The translations under genes and the position numbers were made by a program. Source: Pseudoalteromonas rubra (GTDB lineage Bacteria > Pseudomonadota > Gammaproteobacteria > Enterobacterales > Alteromonadaceae). Taken from it: a stretch of DNA of 64,000 nucleotides. Shown in pieces: positions 1 through 10,835 of the stretch; the stretch's first letter is position 1, and each line of letters opens with the position of its first letter. The notes beneath the pieces were generated by a model. That model did not search any database, was not told where the DNA came from, and was given only the letters and a program-made list of their open reading frames with translations. The DNA lies in assembly GCF_005886805.2 (NCBI RefSeq), contig NZ_CP045429.1, positions 4,186,501 through 4,250,500 of the forward strand, given 5' to 3'.

Positions 1-1845
1 GATATCGACGATGTATACCAGCAAGTTCACCAGATCATGCGGTCCATTACCTTTGCTGATAACCTGTTTATCGCATTGCATGACAAGGCCTCAGACTGGC
101 TCAGCTTCCCGTACAGCGTGGATGAGATGACTCAGTACAAACCGCGTCCATTTGCCAATGGTTACAGCGAGTTAGTGATCACCACTGAACGCAGTCAACT
201 GATAGATACCAAGCGGGCACAGGTATTGATCGACAATGAAATCGTCAAACGCCCGGACAATTATCAGCTACAAAACGCGGCAACCAGCTGGCTGGGCGCA
301 CCGCTGAAAACTGCCAAAGGGGTCATTGGTCTCATTGCCTGCCAGGCATATAACCATGAGTACGAATATAATCACGAGGATGTTGAATTAATTTCATTTG
401 TCTCGAATCAAATCGCCTCAGTGTTACAAACGCATCTCGCCAACCAGGCGCTCAAGGCCAGTAATCTGGAACTGGAGCATCGGGTCGCGGAAAAAACCAA
501 AGAATTGCGCCAGACCAATTTACATTTGCAGATGCAAATCGAGGAAAGAAAAAAGATTGAGCAGCAACTCTATCATGATGCCCACCATGACCCGCTGACG
601 ACGCTGCCCAACCGGTTGTTATTTTTGACTCAGCTGGAAAAAACCTTACAAAAGTACCAACGTTATCCGGAAAATAATTTTGCCGTGCTGTTTATCGACC
701 TGGATAAATTCAAGGACATCAACGATGAGCTTGGGCATCAGGCAGGTGATCAGTTTTTAATCTGGGTCAGTAAAGCATTTTCAGAATGCATTCGTGAGCA
801 CGACTTATTAGCCCGTCTGGCGGGAGATGAGTTTGTGATCCTGCTGGATCATCTGAGCGATCGCCAGCAAGCAGAAGACGTTGCAAAACGCCTGATCAGA
901 GTCATGCAACAACCATTCTGCATGAAAGGCCTGTGCATGCAAAGTGGTGCCAGTATTGGTATCACTTATAGCAACAAAGACTACAAAGATACCGACGAGA
1001 TTATCCGCGATGCCGACGCCGCCATGTACTACGCTAAAAATGCCGGTCGCGGTCGTTATGAGTTTTATCACCCGCTGCTCAGCGCTGCCAGCACACAAAG
1101 TAAACAAACGGAATACCACCACCTGAGTGCCCTGCCGATCCATTTTCGCAGCACTGAAATTGTCAATATGGCCAACCATGGTCAGCACATTGTGATGCTC
1201 GAAGCCTTTGGCGAACACCCGGTTCTGGGTAGCACCAGCTTCGATATCCTCAAGAAATTTGCAGCGGCTAAGGATGAGCAGCTAAAAATAGAAATGCAAT
1301 TGCTCGGCCAGGCACTCGAACAGGCCGGGCGCGTCGCCAAAGCGCACACTGCCGATGTGCTGTTTGCCTGCTCCTGTGCGATCCTCGAAAGCACCACTTT
1401 TACAGAGCTTAAACAATTATTGAGTCAACGCACCAGCCACCTGAGCCTGTTGTTTGATGAAAGCGAAATCCGCTACGCCTCCAGTATGCAGCTCGAAAAC
1501 CTCAAAGAGCTGTGCAGCCTGGGTATCGCCGTGGGCCTCAATGATTTTGCCAAAGATCGCTGCGATCTGGCGCTGCTCAGTCAAATTGATTTTAAATATC
1601 TGCTGCTCAGCTCAACATTCAGCAAACGGGTGCTGCAGCAAAACAGCTATGATGTGCAATTGCAGGGGATCCTTGCAGTAACGGCTCTGAAAGCCATTCA
1701 GGTCATCGCCAAGGGCCCTGCAATCCTGAACTTCAGAAGTTTACTGGAACGCCACGGCCTGAGTTTATTTTTTGGTAAACAACAGAGCTTATCGAGCACT
1801 AAGCCAAGCGAAATGCCCTCCTCACACGAATCTCTGCCGCTTTAA
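1..1845 (+). CDS. GAF-GGDEF-degenerate EAL signalling protein (5' end outside window)
   Basis: Likely c-di-GMP signalling protein in the cytoplasm. The reading frame is open from base 1, so the true start lies upstream; the first methionine seen is at 37. The order is a GAF-like sensor region (about 37-430), a charged coiled coil (about 450-570), a GGDEF domain (about 580-1070) and a C-terminal EAL-like domain. The active-site signature is AGDEF (nt 820-834), a variant often still active, and an RxxD inhibitory site (REHD, nt 793-804) sits exactly five residues before it. The EAL part is degenerate: LEAF stands where EAL is expected and NDFAKD replaces the usual DDFGTG-type loop, so phosphodiesterase activity is unlikely. 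The stop overlaps the stop of the convergent rep gene by four bases. Family certain; activity inferred. Confidence 0.85.
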   Translation, partial: DIDDVYQQVHQIMRSITFADNLFIALHDKASDWLSFPYSVDEMTQYKPRPFANGYSELVITTERSQLIDTKRAQVLIDNEIVKRPDNYQLQNAATSWLGAPLKTAKGVIGLIACQAYNHEYEYNHEDVELISFVSNQIASVLQTHLANQALKASNLELEHRVAEKTKELRQTNLHLQMQIEERKKIEQQLYHDAHHDPLTTLPNRLLFLTQLEKTLQKYQRYPENNFAVLFIDLDKFKDINDELGHQAGDQFLIWVSKAFSECIREHDLLARLAGDEFVILLDHLSDRQQAEDVAKRLIRVMQQPFCMKGLCMQSGASIGITYSNKDYKDTDEIIRDADAAMYYAKNAGRGRYEFYHPLLSAASTQSKQTEYHHLSALPIHFRSTEIVNMANHGQHIVMLEAFGEHPVLGSTSFDILKKFAAAKDEQLKIEMQLLGQALEQAGRVAKAHTADVLFACSCAILESTTFTELKQLLSQRTSHLSLLFDESEIRYASSMQLENLKELCSLGIAVGLNDFAKDRCDLALLSQIDFKYLLLSSTFSKRVLQQNSYDVQLQGILAVTALKAIQVIAKGPAILNFRSLLERHGLSLFFGKQQSLSSTKPSEMPSSHESLPL

Positions 1846-3854
1846 CGTTTCAGCATCGCACGCAGGTTCGCAACCCTGGCCTGACCTTTCTCCATACGTT
1901 CAGACTGCGACTGTACGGGTTTTTTGCCCTCACTTTGAATGTCATCTTGCGGCATTTCCTGCACAAACCGGCTGAGCTCAGGTGTGATCTGCTCACCAAA
2001 CTGACGACGACTTTTGGCATAGGTCATGGTCAACGTTTGCTGTGCACGCGTTACGCCCACATAAGCCAGACGCCGCTCTTCTTCAACATTGTCTTCATCG
2101 ATGCTGGTCTGGTGCGGCAGTAGCCCTTCTTCCATTCCGACCATAAAGACATGGGGATATTCCAGGCCTTTCGAGGCGTGCAGCGTCAACAGTTGCACCG
2201 CATCGCTGTCGTCTTCTTCTTCGTTACGCTCCAGCATGTCTCGCAGTGTCAGTTTGCTGACCACCTCAGGCAAAGTCATGGGCGGATTATCCGCATCGCC
2301 GGTCAGCATATCACTGATCCAACGATACAGTTCTGAGACGTTTTTCATGCGCATTTCGGCGGCTTTCGCGCTGGGCGATGACTCATACAAATAGGCTTCG
2401 TAATTGATTTCTCGCACCATATCTTTGACCGCTTCGAGTGTGTCTCCCCGGGTTGCTCGGTCACTCAGTTCAACCACCCAACGGGCAAATCCCATCAACG
2501 CATTCAGACCGCGACCACTGAGGCGTTGCGGCAACTCAGGCTCAAAACACGCGGCAAATAAACTGATGTGTTTATCGTTGGCCAGACTGCCGAGTTTCTC
2601 CAGTGTGACGGGCCCTATCTCACGTCGTGGCGTATTGACGATCCGCAAAAAAGCATTGTCATCATCCTGATTTACCAGCAGGCGCAAATACGCCATGATG
2701 TCTTTGATCTCACTGCGAGCAAAAAACGACATACCGCCGCTAATTTTATAAGGAATGCGGTTCGCCATCAGGGCTTTTTCGAACACCCTTGCCTGGTGGT
2801 TACCCCGATACAGAATGGCGTAATCACGATAGCTGGTCCGCTTCATAAACTTGTGCGAAATGATCTCGGCTACGACCCGTTCGGATTCATGTTCTTCATC
2901 TCGGGTCGCAATCAAACGCAGTGGATCCCCATAGCCCAGTTCACTGAACAGCTTTTTGTCGAATTCATGGGGGTTATTGGCGATCAGAATATTCGCTGCT
3001 TTGAGGATCCGCCCGGCACTGCGATAGTTTTGTTCCAGCTTAATGAGGCGTAACCCCGGAAAATCTTTGCTCAGCAATACCAGGTTTTGTGGCTTGGCAC
3101 CACGCCATGAATAAATGGACTGGTCGTCATCCCCTACCACGGTAAAGCGGGCGCGCTCGCCCACCAACAATTTTACCAGCTGATACTGGCTGGTATTGGT
3201 ATCCTGATACTCATCCACCAGCAGATAACGAAAACGGGCCTGCCAGCGTTCGCGCACTTCGACGGAACTGTTTAGCAATAAGGTGGGGATCATGATCAGA
3301 TCGTCAAAATCCAGCGCGTTATATGCCCTAAGCTGGGTCTGATAGCGAGCATAAAGCTGTGCAAATAACGCCTTTTGTGCCTCTCTGGCTTCTCGGATCG
3401 CGCGCTCAGGCTGGATGAGTTCGTTTTTCCAGTTGCCAATCTGCATTTTCAGCTGATTAAGCAGATCTTTGTCACGATCCAGCTCTTTTTCTGTCAATTC
3501 GGCCAGTAACTGATTCGTATCCTGATCGTCAAACAAGGAAAAGCCGGGCTTGTAACCCAACGTTTTCACTTCTTTTTTGATGATCTCCAGCCCCAGCGTA
3601 TGGAAGGTCGATACCCACAGGCCTTTGGCTTCTTGCTTACCCAGCGTCTGTGACACCCGCTCACGCATCTCTTTGGCAGCTTTATTGGTAAAGGTCACCG
3701 CCGCAATGTTACGCGCCTTGTATTCACATTTTTGTACCAGATAAGCAATTTTATTGGTGATCACCCGGGTTTTACCAGAGCCGGCACCGGCCAGTACCAG
3801 ACAGGGTCCGCTGATATACTTAACAGCTTCGTCTTGTTTCGGGTTCAGTTTCAT
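1842..3854 (-). CDS. rep: ATP-dependent DNA helicase Rep
   Basis: Superfamily 1A 3'-5' DNA helicase that helps replication forks past protein roadblocks and restarts them. At 670 residues it matches E. coli Rep (673). Visible motifs are Walker A AGAGSGKT (residues 22-29), VDEYQDTN (Walker B), [13 protein letters not shown] (motif III) and QNYRS (motif IV); the C terminus carries the [16 protein letters not shown] motif typical of Rep/UvrD. The opening [11 protein letters not shown] is Rep-like rather than UvrD-like. The ATG is preceded by AAAGGTGA at good spacing. It is a single-gene unit, convergent with the GGDEF gene and divergent from ubiK across a 127-bp promoter region. Confidence 0.95.
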   Translation of the reverse strand: MKLNPKQDEAVKYISGPCLVLAGAGSGKTRVITNKIAYLVQKCEYKARNIAAVTFTNKAAKEMRERVSQTLGKQEAKGLWVSTFHTLGLEIIKKEVKTLGYKPGFSLFDDQDTNQLLAELTEKELDRDKDLLNQLKMQIGNWKNELIQPERAIREAREAQKALFAQLYARYQTQLRAYNALDFDDLIMIPTLLLNSSVEVRERWQARFRYLLVDEYQDTNTSQYQLVKLLVGERARFTVVGDDDQSIYSWRGAKPQNLVLLSKDFPGLRLIKLEQNYRSAGRILKAANILIANNPHEFDKKLFSELGYGDPLRLIATRDEEHESERVVAEIISHKFMKRTSYRDYAILYRGNHQARVFEKALMANRIPYKISGGMSFFARSEIKDIMAYLRLLVNQDDDNAFLRIVNTPRREIGPVTLEKLGSLANDKHISLFAACFEPELPQRLSGRGLNALMGFARWVVELSDRATRGDTLEAVKDMVREINYEAYLYESSPSAKAAEMRMKNVSELYRWISDMLTGDADNPPMTLPEVVSKLTLRDMLERNEEEDDSDAVQLLTLHASKGLEYPHVFMVGMEEGLLPHQTSIDEDNVEEERRLAYVGVTRAQQTLTMTYAKSRRQFGEQITPELSRFVQEMPQDDIQSEGKKPVQSQSERMEKGQARVANLRAMLKR

Positions 3855-3981
3855 ATTCTGTGATCACCTTTAGTCAATAAGCTGCTAAGTTTACCGTAAT
3901 GCTCAAGTGGATCCCAAGCGCTTTTAACCGGTGACCGCTTTAGGTAAGATAGAGACAATAATCAAGCTTAGAGGCCAGCCC

Positions 3982-4254
3982 ATGATCAACCCAGCAAAAA
4001 TTGAAGAAATCGCCAAGCAGATCTCCAGTAACATGCCACAAGGTGTGAAAAACCTTGCAGACACTTTTGAAAGCAAAACCAAACAGGCTATTCAGAATAA
4101 ACTGACAGAAATGGATTTTGTCAGTCGTGAAGAGTTTGATATTCAGAGCAAAGTACTGATCAAAACCCGTGAAAAACTCACAGAACTCGAAGCAAAAGTG
4201 GCCGAACTAGAGGCTAAGCTGGCAGCACAAGACAGCGACCAGCCAGAACAGTAA
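3982..4254 (+). CDS. ubiK: Ubiquinone biosynthesis accessory factor UbiK (YqiC family)
   Basis: Small accessory protein of the aerobic ubiquinone pathway; the family binds UbiJ and lipids and helps the Ubi complex. The 90-residue product starts MINPAKIEEIAKQI and ends in a leucine/glutamate heptad coiled coil (about residues 55-83, TELEAKVAELEAKL), the usual UbiK architecture. I chose the ATG at 3982 over an upstream in-frame GTG at 3931 because GAGG lies 8 bases before it and the length fits the family. It converges with the carbonic anhydrase gene with only three bases between the stops. Confidence 0.9.
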   Translation: MINPAKIEEIAKQISSNMPQGVKNLADTFESKTKQAIQNKLTEMDFVSREEFDIQSKVLIKTREKLTELEAKVAELEAKLAAQDSDQPEQ

Positions 4255-4257
4255 TCC

Positions 4258-4926
4258 CTACAACTGGTATCGCCTGGCCAGATCGACCAGGGCCCGTTCA
4301 TAGTGCGCTGCCAGTTGCTCTTCCTGCTCTATCTGAGTATTCAGCTCTTTGAGCAAGCCATCCGCCAGACCATACACCCAACCGTGAATGGTTAACTTTT
4401 GGCCCCGCGCCCAGGCATCCTGCACCACATTGGTTCGACAGACGTTTCTGACCTGCTCTATCACATTCAGCTCACATAATGCATCACAGCGTTGGTCAGG
4501 GTGTATTTCACTGAGCATCGCCTGATGCATCTCTTTGACATCGCCGACATGGCGTAGCCAGTTATCAATCAAACCCAAACGGGCATCTTCCAAAGCAGCA
4601 CGTACCCCACCACAGCCGTAGTGACCCACGACCAGTACATGTTCAACTTTCAGCACCTCAATGGCGTACTGCATCACAGACAAACAGTTATGATCGGTAT
4701 GCACCACCACGTTGGCCACATTGCGGTGGACAAACAAGTCTCCCGGCATCAAATCAACAATCTGGTTGGCCGGCACCCGGGAGTCCGAGCAGCCAATCCA
4801 GAGATAATTGGGATTCTGCTGCATGGATAATTTGGCAAAAAACTCCGGATTATTGGTCTGAGTCTGTTTCGCCCACTGGCGATTATTATTGAGCAGATGT
4901 TGCAGCTGGCTGTCAGACTGGCACAT
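4258..4926 (-). CDS. can: Beta-class carbonic anhydrase
   Basis: Zinc enzyme interconverting CO2 and bicarbonate in the cytoplasm, supplying bicarbonate for carboxylases. The 222-residue length matches E. coli Can (220). The zinc ligands are visible: C46 and D48 in CSDSRV, H102 and C105 in VVGHYGCGG; R50 completes the Asp-Arg dyad. The ATG has AAGGA six bases upstream. It lies nine bases downstream of the methyltransferase gene on the same strand and may be co-transcribed with it. Nothing unusual in the sequence. Confidence 0.95.
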   Translation of the reverse strand: MCQSDSQLQHLLNNNRQWAKQTQTNNPEFFAKLSMQQNPNYLWIGCSDSRVPANQIVDLMPGDLFVHRNVANVVVHTDHNCLSVMQYAIEVLKVEHVLVVGHYGCGGVRAALEDARLGLIDNWLRHVGDVKEMHQAMLSEIHPDQRCDALCELNVIEQVRNVCRTNVVQDAWARGQKLTIHGWVYGLADGLLKELNTQIEQEEQLAAHYERALVDLARRYQL

Positions 4927-4935
4927 GGTTTTTCC

Positions 4936-6129
4936 TTATTTTGCTGATTGACACCGTGTAGCCTGGATCAAGATATTTCTTGGCGTCAGTGATTTATGAC
5001 AAAACTCCGAGAGGCTGACATCATACCCGGCCTGTTCAAGATATAACACCCTGTCGAGCACCAGCCACACTTCTATGGCGCGACGAAAGGCATGGCGCAC
5101 CAGCTCGATGCGCTCAGTGATACGCTGACGTGCACGCCCTTGTGCCAGGTAATAGTCAGCATCAAAGTGTGCCGGTAAGTCTAACTGCTTTTGCTCAGCT
5201 GCCCAGTGACAGAAATCAACAAACGGTCCGGAAAAAATCGCCTTGTTCACGGAGGGCACACTGAGGTACTGAGTATCGCCAGTCACATCACGGCGCAGCG
5301 CATCAAAGGCTAGCCGCCACTGGACCTCTCGTTTACGTACTTTCGCGACTCTTCCTGGCGCAGTAACCGTCTCCTGCAACGCCAGTTTCATGTCACTGTG
5401 TGACAAATCCAAAGCACTGTGCGCTGCAACGTCACTCATCGGCTGGTAGGTGGGCTCAGTAAACAGATGATAACAGCAGGGTGACAGGCTGATCTGCTCG
5501 CACTGTGCGGCGCTCGCCTGCTCCATAAAGGTCTGATGCAACCTACCGCAGGCATGCAATGCAACAGCCTGCTGCCGTGGTCGAAAATACTGTGTGATCG
5601 GATCATTAAGTACATCGGCACAATGAAAGGTCATGGCCAACTTTTGTTGCTCGGCACTGTGCTGCCCTTGCTGACATAAAGCCGCCTGCAACTCAACACT
5701 ATCGACATGCTCCGCGCCCAGATAAGCCAACAGCCGGCCCAGGTGACCTTTACCCGCGCACCACTCCAGCACCGGCAGCTTTGGCTGATATACCTGAGTA
5801 ACAAAGTCCTGTAACTGAGCCAACTTGCGGCCCTTGATGCCATTACTGAGCCAAAACGGAAACTCCGGTCGACTCGCAACATCTAGCGACAGCGCCGTCA
5901 AAGTCGGGAGCGTTTGCAATGCCGGTATATAAGGTGCAAGAAACACTATCAATGACTCAGGATCCCGATCCAGAGCCGTCACGTCCTCATCACTCAGCGA
6001 TAACAACGCCTCTTCCAGATCTGGCCAGGGGATGTCGATATGATCGAATGCCAGTAATTGCCAGTAACGACGCGTGTCTGTGAGCAAGGCATCCAGGGCT
6101 AAAAACTGAGAAGAAAAGGAACTGTGCAT
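4936..6129 (-). CDS. SAM-dependent methyltransferase, Methyltransf_32-like
   Basis: Class I Rossmann methyltransferase. The SAM-binding motif I is EWCAGKGHLGRLLAYLG, followed by an acidic motif II region (VDSVELQ). ALHACG and SPCCYHLF further on are typical of the Methyltransf_32 / METTL25-like group, whose substrates are mostly unknown in bacteria. A roughly 110-residue N-terminal region and a C-terminal helical region flank the domain. The start is uncertain: ATG at 6129 gives 397 residues, but ATG 6186 and GTG 6198 are also in frame, only a few bases after the upstream gene stop; no strong ribosome site decides. It sits between the NMT1-like gene and can on the same strand. Methyltransferase confident, substrate unknown. 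Confidence 0.75.
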   Translation of the reverse strand: MHSSFSSQFLALDALLTDTRRYWQLLAFDHIDIPWPDLEEALLSLSDEDVTALDRDPESLIVFLAPYIPALQTLPTLTALSLDVASRPEFPFWLSNGIKGRKLAQLQDFVTQVYQPKLPVLEWCAGKGHLGRLLAYLGAEHVDSVELQAALCQQGQHSAEQQKLAMTFHCADVLNDPITQYFRPRQQAVALHACGRLHQTFMEQASAAQCEQISLSPCCYHLFTEPTYQPMSDVAAHSALDLSHSDMKLALQETVTAPGRVAKVRKREVQWRLAFDALRRDVTGDTQYLSVPSVNKAIFSGPFVDFCHWAAEQKQLDLPAHFDADYYLAQGRARQRITERIELVRHAFRRAIEVWLVLDRVLYLEQAGYDVSLSEFCHKSLTPRNILIQATRCQSAK

Positions 6130-6204
6130 GCGGGCCACCGATACCGAACTAACTAAAGGGCGCTCATTGTATGCGCTTGCGCCCATCTCGCAAAGCACTG
6201 CCAG

Positions 6205-7260
6205 TCATTTTAAGGTAAAACGCCGGTGACGGAAGAAGATCAAATGTATGTACATGGGCACACAGATCACACCCACTATCGCCGCCAGGGTCAACATCCA
6301 AGACCAGCTATCTTCTTCCTGATCCGGTTCGGTATAAAGAAACTGATGTTTTTGTTCATGAAAGTCAGCAAGATCGAGCCGATAAAGCTGAGCAATCCAC
6401 AACCAGCGAGCCTGAGACATGGCACCCAGTGCAATGCCTGGCGCTTTGATAAAGGGCATCAGCTTATCGGCCTCGTTTGCCAGCGCAGAAATGCTCTTGG
6501 TGGTTGCATACTCAGCTTTAGTGACCGCCAGCGCTTCATCGGGGTTACTCATGGCATAGCGCCAGCCCTGTAAGGAGGCACGGCGAAAGCGGGCAACCGT
6601 TTGCGGGCGATAATTCAGGACATCTTCCGAGGTAAATAAAATGTCCGCATAGACGTTCAGACCAAAGTGCTTAGGGCAGATCTGCCGGGTGGCTATGCCC
6701 TGCTGTGCCAGCTTAAAAGGCTCATTGGAAATATAGACCTGCAAGGCATCAAAGCGCCCGGCAACAAAGTCTTTAATCGGTTCCAGCCCGGCATACAAGG
6801 GTAACTGCGGGACGTCTATCCCCGCCCGCTCCAGCATCACCACCAGTTCAGCCCCCTCAATTCTTCCAAGGTGGCTGATCTTTTTCCCCGCAAAATCTTT
6901 GGGAACATAGATATCACTATCTGCACGTACCATCCAGCAATAGGGAGAAGACTGGAAGATAGCGGCCAGGGCCACCAAAGGCTTGCCCTGCAAGCGTTGT
7001 TGTAAAATACCTGAGTGGGTCACGCCAAATTGCGCCTGACCTGACAACACTTTAAATTGCTCATCCGGGTTATCCGGATCGGCAGGCACGATTTTAACGT
7101 TTAACCCCTGCTGGCGATAAAAACCTTTGTTGAGGGCCATATAGTAACCGGCAAATTGAAACTGATGGGTCCATTTGAGTTGTAGTGTCACCTCTTCCAA
7201 TGCGCTAAGCGCACTGCTCCACCACAGCGCTATGGCCAATACAAAGTGATGATAACTCAT
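6205..7260 (-). CDS. NMT1/THI5-like periplasmic binding protein with C-terminal membrane anchor
   Basis: Substrate-binding protein of the NMT1/THI5-like superfamily (pyrimidine-precursor, taurine or sulfonate-type ligands). An N-terminal signal segment (MSYHHFVLAIALWWSSALSA) is followed by the family opening VTLQLKWTHQFQFAGYYMA and a GFYRQQGL motif. Unusually, the C terminus has one hydrophobic helix (residues about 319-342, WMLTLAAIVGVICVPMYIHL) and then a short basic tail. That topology is what one sees where this domain is the sensor of histidine kinases or diguanylate cyclases, but here no output domain follows, and no ABC permease or ATPase gene is nearby. Ligand unknown. Probably co-transcribed with the methyltransferase downstream. 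Confidence 0.8.
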   Translation of the reverse strand: MSYHHFVLAIALWWSSALSALEEVTLQLKWTHQFQFAGYYMALNKGFYRQQGLNVKIVPADPDNPDEQFKVLSGQAQFGVTHSGILQQRLQGKPLVALAAIFQSSPYCWMVRADSDIYVPKDFAGKKISHLGRIEGAELVVMLERAGIDVPQLPLYAGLEPIKDFVAGRFDALQVYISNEPFKLAQQGIATRQICPKHFGLNVYADILFTSEDVLNYRPQTVARFRRASLQGWRYAMSNPDEALAVTKAEYATTKSISALANEADKLMPFIKAPGIALGAMSQARWLWIAQLYRLDLADFHEQKHQFLYTEPDQEEDSWSWMLTLAAIVGVICVPMYIHLIFFRHRRFTLK

Positions 7261-7322
7261 TGTGATACGCGCCCGGAGCCTGCCCTGTTACAACTATAGA
7301 AGGCGCCGGACGGAATGCAAAA

Positions 7323-8867
7323 CTAGCTAACGCGGCGATCCGCCTGCATCATGTCATGCTGAAGGTACTGCCTGAAACACGGATTGTCGGTCTCTTCCTG
7401 GTACTGATAACCCAGACGCTGCAAATGCTCATCAAACCGGGCACTGTCTTGTGCGCCCAGTTCAAACGCCGCCAGCACATTCCCCTGCGCGGCACCATGA
7501 TTACGATAGTGAAACAGGGTAATGTTCCAGTTGCTCCCTAAAGTCTCTAAAAAGCGCGCTAAAGCACCGGGATATTCTGGAAACTCGAAGCGAAACAACC
7601 GCTCACTCAATGCTACCGGCGGCTTGCCACCAACCATATAGCGGATATGTAACTTGGCCAGCTCATTGTCGGACAAGTCAGTAAATTGGTAATTTGCTTC
7701 ACTCAGGCTGGTTTTAAGCTCCTGCAACTCCTGTTCACCGCCACGTAAACCGACCCCTGCAAAGATCTGTGCGGTATCGCCACCGGCGTAACGATAATTA
7801 AACTCCGTGATTGCCCGGCCAGACAAAGTGTGACAAAAGCGTTTAAAGCTGCCTTTGGATTCCTCTATGGTCACACCCAGCAGGGCTTCGCTGCGTGCAC
7901 CCAGTGCCGTGCGCTCAGCAATATACCGTAAGCGGTCAAAATTCAGATTCGCGCCGGACAACACAGCAGCCAGTGTTAAGCCCCGCTCGTCGCGCTCCTG
8001 ACACCACTTTTTAAGCCCGGCCGTGGCCAGTGCCCCGGAAGGCTCAGCGATGGCGCGGGTTTCAACGAAAATATCCTGTACCGCCGCACAAATTTCATCT
8101 GCACTGACCGTGACCACGTCATCGCAGAACTGCTCGGCAAGACGAAAAGTCTCACTGCCAATGCGCTTCACCGCCACACCATCTGCAAAGCTGCCGACTC
8201 GCTCCAGCTCCACCGGCCGCCCGGCTTCCATCGCAGCCTTCAGGCAGGCGCTTTCTTGCGCTTCCACGCCAATCACACGGATCTCCGGACGCAAAGACTT
8301 GATATAAACCGCCATCCCAGCCAGCAAACCGCCCCCGCCCACGGGAATAAAGACCACATCCAAATGATGAAGTTGCTGCATCAGCTCTCGTGCGACGGTG
8401 CCTTGACCAATGATCACCTCTTTATCATCGAACGGTGGCACAAACACACCCCCTTGTGACTGACACAAGGACTGCGCATATTCCTGAGCGGCATCAAAGT
8501 GATGGCCATGCAGCACCACTTCGCCTCCCTGATTACGCACTGCATTGACTTTGATCTCAGGTGTCGTGACTGGCATCACAATGATGGCGCGATGGCCCAG
8601 GTGTGCGGCGCTCAATGCCACCCCCTGCGCATGATTACCAGCGGATGCTGTAACGACCAAACTGCCAGTAGGAAGCTTGCTCAGTTTGTTATACGCCCCA
8701 CGCAGCTTGAATGAATAAACGGGTTGTTGGTCTTCGCGCTTGAGCCAGATCTGGTGTCCGAGCCGGGCTGAAAGCCCGCTCAGCTCGCTGACCTCAGTTT
8801 CCCGGACCAGCGGCGAGACATTGGCCTGCACTACAGCACGAAAATAATCGAGCTCTTTTGCCACCAT
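7323..8867 (-). CDS. ilvA: Biosynthetic threonine ammonia-lyase
   Basis: PLP enzyme converting threonine to 2-oxobutyrate, the committed step to isoleucine. The 514-residue length equals E. coli IlvA. The PLP lysine lies in YSFKLRGAYNKL, the phosphate loop is GGGGLLAG, and the C-terminal third holds paired ACT-like regulatory domains that bind isoleucine and valine. It is the last gene of the ilvGMEDA operon, two bases after ilvD, so probably translationally coupled. Expression should follow the ilvL attenuator upstream. Confidence 0.97.
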   Translation of the reverse strand: MVAKELDYFRAVVQANVSPLVRETEVSELSGLSARLGHQIWLKREDQQPVYSFKLRGAYNKLSKLPTGSLVVTASAGNHAQGVALSAAHLGHRAIIVMPVTTPEIKVNAVRNQGGEVVLHGHHFDAAQEYAQSLCQSQGGVFVPPFDDKEVIIGQGTVARELMQQLHHLDVVFIPVGGGGLLAGMAVYIKSLRPEIRVIGVEAQESACLKAAMEAGRPVELERVGSFADGVAVKRIGSETFRLAEQFCDDVVTVSADEICAAVQDIFVETRAIAEPSGALATAGLKKWCQERDERGLTLAAVLSGANLNFDRLRYIAERTALGARSEALLGVTIEESKGSFKRFCHTLSGRAITEFNYRYAGGDTAQIFAGVGLRGGEQELQELKTSLSEANYQFTDLSDNELAKLHIRYMVGGKPPVALSERLFRFEFPEYPGALARFLETLGSNWNITLFHYRNHGAAQGNVLAAFELGAQDSARFDEHLQRLGYQYQEETDNPCFRQYLQHDMMQADRRVS

Positions 8868-8869
8868 AA

Positions 8870-10726
8870 TTAACTCAATGCCTCCAGCTTCTCAAAATCG
8901 CGTACTGCACCTTTGTCAGCACTGGTTGCTAATAAGGCGTAAGCTTTCAAAGCCGGGCTGACATAGCGTTGACGATCTAATGGTTTATAAGCCATTTTGC
9001 CACGTGCCGCCTGCTGCTCTTTGCGTGTCTCGAGTTGCTGTGCATCCAGCAAGACGTCGATGCTGCGTGCTGGAATATCAATGCGAATGATATCGCCATT
9101 TTCTACCAGTGCCAGCGCCCCCCCACTGGCCGCTTCAGGAGAGGCATGGCCTATCGACAAACCAGACGTCCCGCCGGAGAAGCGACCATCCGTCAATAAA
9201 GCACAGTCTTTATCCAGTCCCATAGATTTGAGATAACTGGTTGGATACAGCATTTCCTGCATCCCTGGCCCACCTTTTGGGCCTTCGTAGCGGATCACCA
9301 CGACATTGCCCTTTTTCACCTTGCCACCCAGGATCCCTTCAACGGCATCGTCCTGAGATTCAAACACCACAGCCGTGCCTTCAAAGCACAGCATGTCGTC
9401 TTCCACCCCTGCACTCTTAACGATACACCCGTCCAGTGCCAGGTTGCCGGTCAACACCGCCAGCCCGCCATCCTGACGAAATGCATGTTCAACACTGCGA
9501 ATACAGCCACCCTCGCGATCCAGATCCAGCTCGTCCCAGCGACATTCCTGACTCATTGCTTGGGTGGTGCGTATGCCTGCGGGACCAGCACGATAGAAAG
9601 TTTGCGCACGCTCATTGGCCGGATCGGTCGCATCCCAACGCTTGATAACTTCACCCAGCGTGCCACCTGCAACATGGCCCACCGCCAGATCGAGTTTGTC
9701 AGCTTTGGCCAGTTCATTAAGGATAGCCATAATGCCACCGGCCCGGTGAACATCTTCGATATGATATTGCGGCGTTGCCGGTGCCACTTTACATAAGAAA
9801 GGGGTTGTGCGAGATAAGCGGTCGATGTCAGCCATATCGAACTCAACTCCCCCTTCTATTGCAGCGGCGAGCAAGTGCAATACTGTGTTAGATGAGCCAC
9901 CCATTGCAATATCTAAGGTCATCGCATTGGTAAACGCGGCCTGATTAGCAATGTTACGCGGCAGTGCCGCCTCATTATCTTTCCCATAATACTCATCACA
10001 CAACGCCAGGATACGCTTTGCTGCGCCTTCATATAAGAAACGGCGATCGGCATGCGTGGCCAGCGTGGTGCCATTGCCCGGCAATGCCAGTCCCAGCGCT
10101 TCCAATAAACAATTCATTGAGTTAGCCGTGAACATCCCGGAACAAGACCCACAAGTTGGACAGGCTGAACGCTCAACTTTATCTGAGTCTTCATCACTGA
10201 CGCTGGGATCGGCCCCTTTGACCATGGCATCGACCAGGTCCAGTTTAATGTCGATATCAGCCAGGCGCGTTTTGCCCGCTTCCATTGGTCCGCCAGAGAC
10301 AAAGATCACCGGGATATTCAACCGCAGTGCCGCCAGCAGCATCCCCGGGGTGATCTTATCGCAGTTTGAAATACACACCATGGCATCCGCACAGTGCGCA
10401 TTGACCATATATTCTACAGAATCAGCAATCAAATCTCGCGACGGCAAGGAATACAACATGCCGCCGTGGCCCATTGCAATGCCATCATCAATAGCAATGG
10501 TGTTAAATTCGCGCGGCACGCCGCCGGCTTCGCGGATAGCGTCCGCCATCAATTCGCTGAGTTGGTTGAGGTGCACATGCCCGGGCACAAACTGGGTATA
10601 CGAGTTCACCACCGCCACAATGGGCTTATGAAAATCACTGTCGGTCATCCCGGTGGCGCGCCATAATGCACGGGCACCTGCTTGTTGTCTGCCTTCAGTG
10701 GTTGTTTTGCTGCGTAACTTTGCCAT
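8870..10726 (-). CDS. ilvD: Dihydroxy-acid dehydratase
   Basis: Iron-sulfur enzyme that dehydrates 2,3-dihydroxy acids to 2-oxo acids in valine, leucine and isoleucine synthesis. The 618-residue length (E. coli 616) and [13 protein letters not shown] start fit; the ATG at 10726 has AAAGGGG seven bases upstream, so I prefer it to the longer frame from 10765. Cluster cysteines are visible in [11 protein letters not shown] and [11 protein letters not shown]. It lies 109 bases after ilvE and two bases before ilvA. Confidence 0.97.
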   Translation of the reverse strand: MAKLRSKTTTEGRQQAGARALWRATGMTDSDFHKPIVAVVNSYTQFVPGHVHLNQLSELMADAIREAGGVPREFNTIAIDDGIAMGHGGMLYSLPSRDLIADSVEYMVNAHCADAMVCISNCDKITPGMLLAALRLNIPVIFVSGGPMEAGKTRLADIDIKLDLVDAMVKGADPSVSDEDSDKVERSACPTCGSCSGMFTANSMNCLLEALGLALPGNGTTLATHADRRFLYEGAAKRILALCDEYYGKDNEAALPRNIANQAAFTNAMTLDIAMGGSSNTVLHLLAAAIEGGVEFDMADIDRLSRTTPFLCKVAPATPQYHIEDVHRAGGIMAILNELAKADKLDLAVGHVAGGTLGEVIKRWDATDPANERAQTFYRAGPAGIRTTQAMSQECRWDELDLDREGGCIRSVEHAFRQDGGLAVLTGNLALDGCIVKSAGVEDDMLCFEGTAVVFESQDDAVEGILGGKVKKGNVVVIRYEGPKGGPGMQEMLYPTSYLKSMGLDKDCALLTDGRFSGGTSGLSIGHASPEAASGGALALVENGDIIRIDIPARSIDVLLDAQQLETRKEQQAARGKMAYKPLDRQRYVSPALKAYALLATSADKGAVRDFEKLEALS

Positions 10727-10835
10727 GTTGACCCCTTTTCCAGTTTGCGCTGCCCCATCTGGCAACGGCTTTCCTCATTCCAAAATATGTATGCCGGACC
10801 AGTCAGCCCGGCAAGTATGCGTTAATGTGCTGGCC

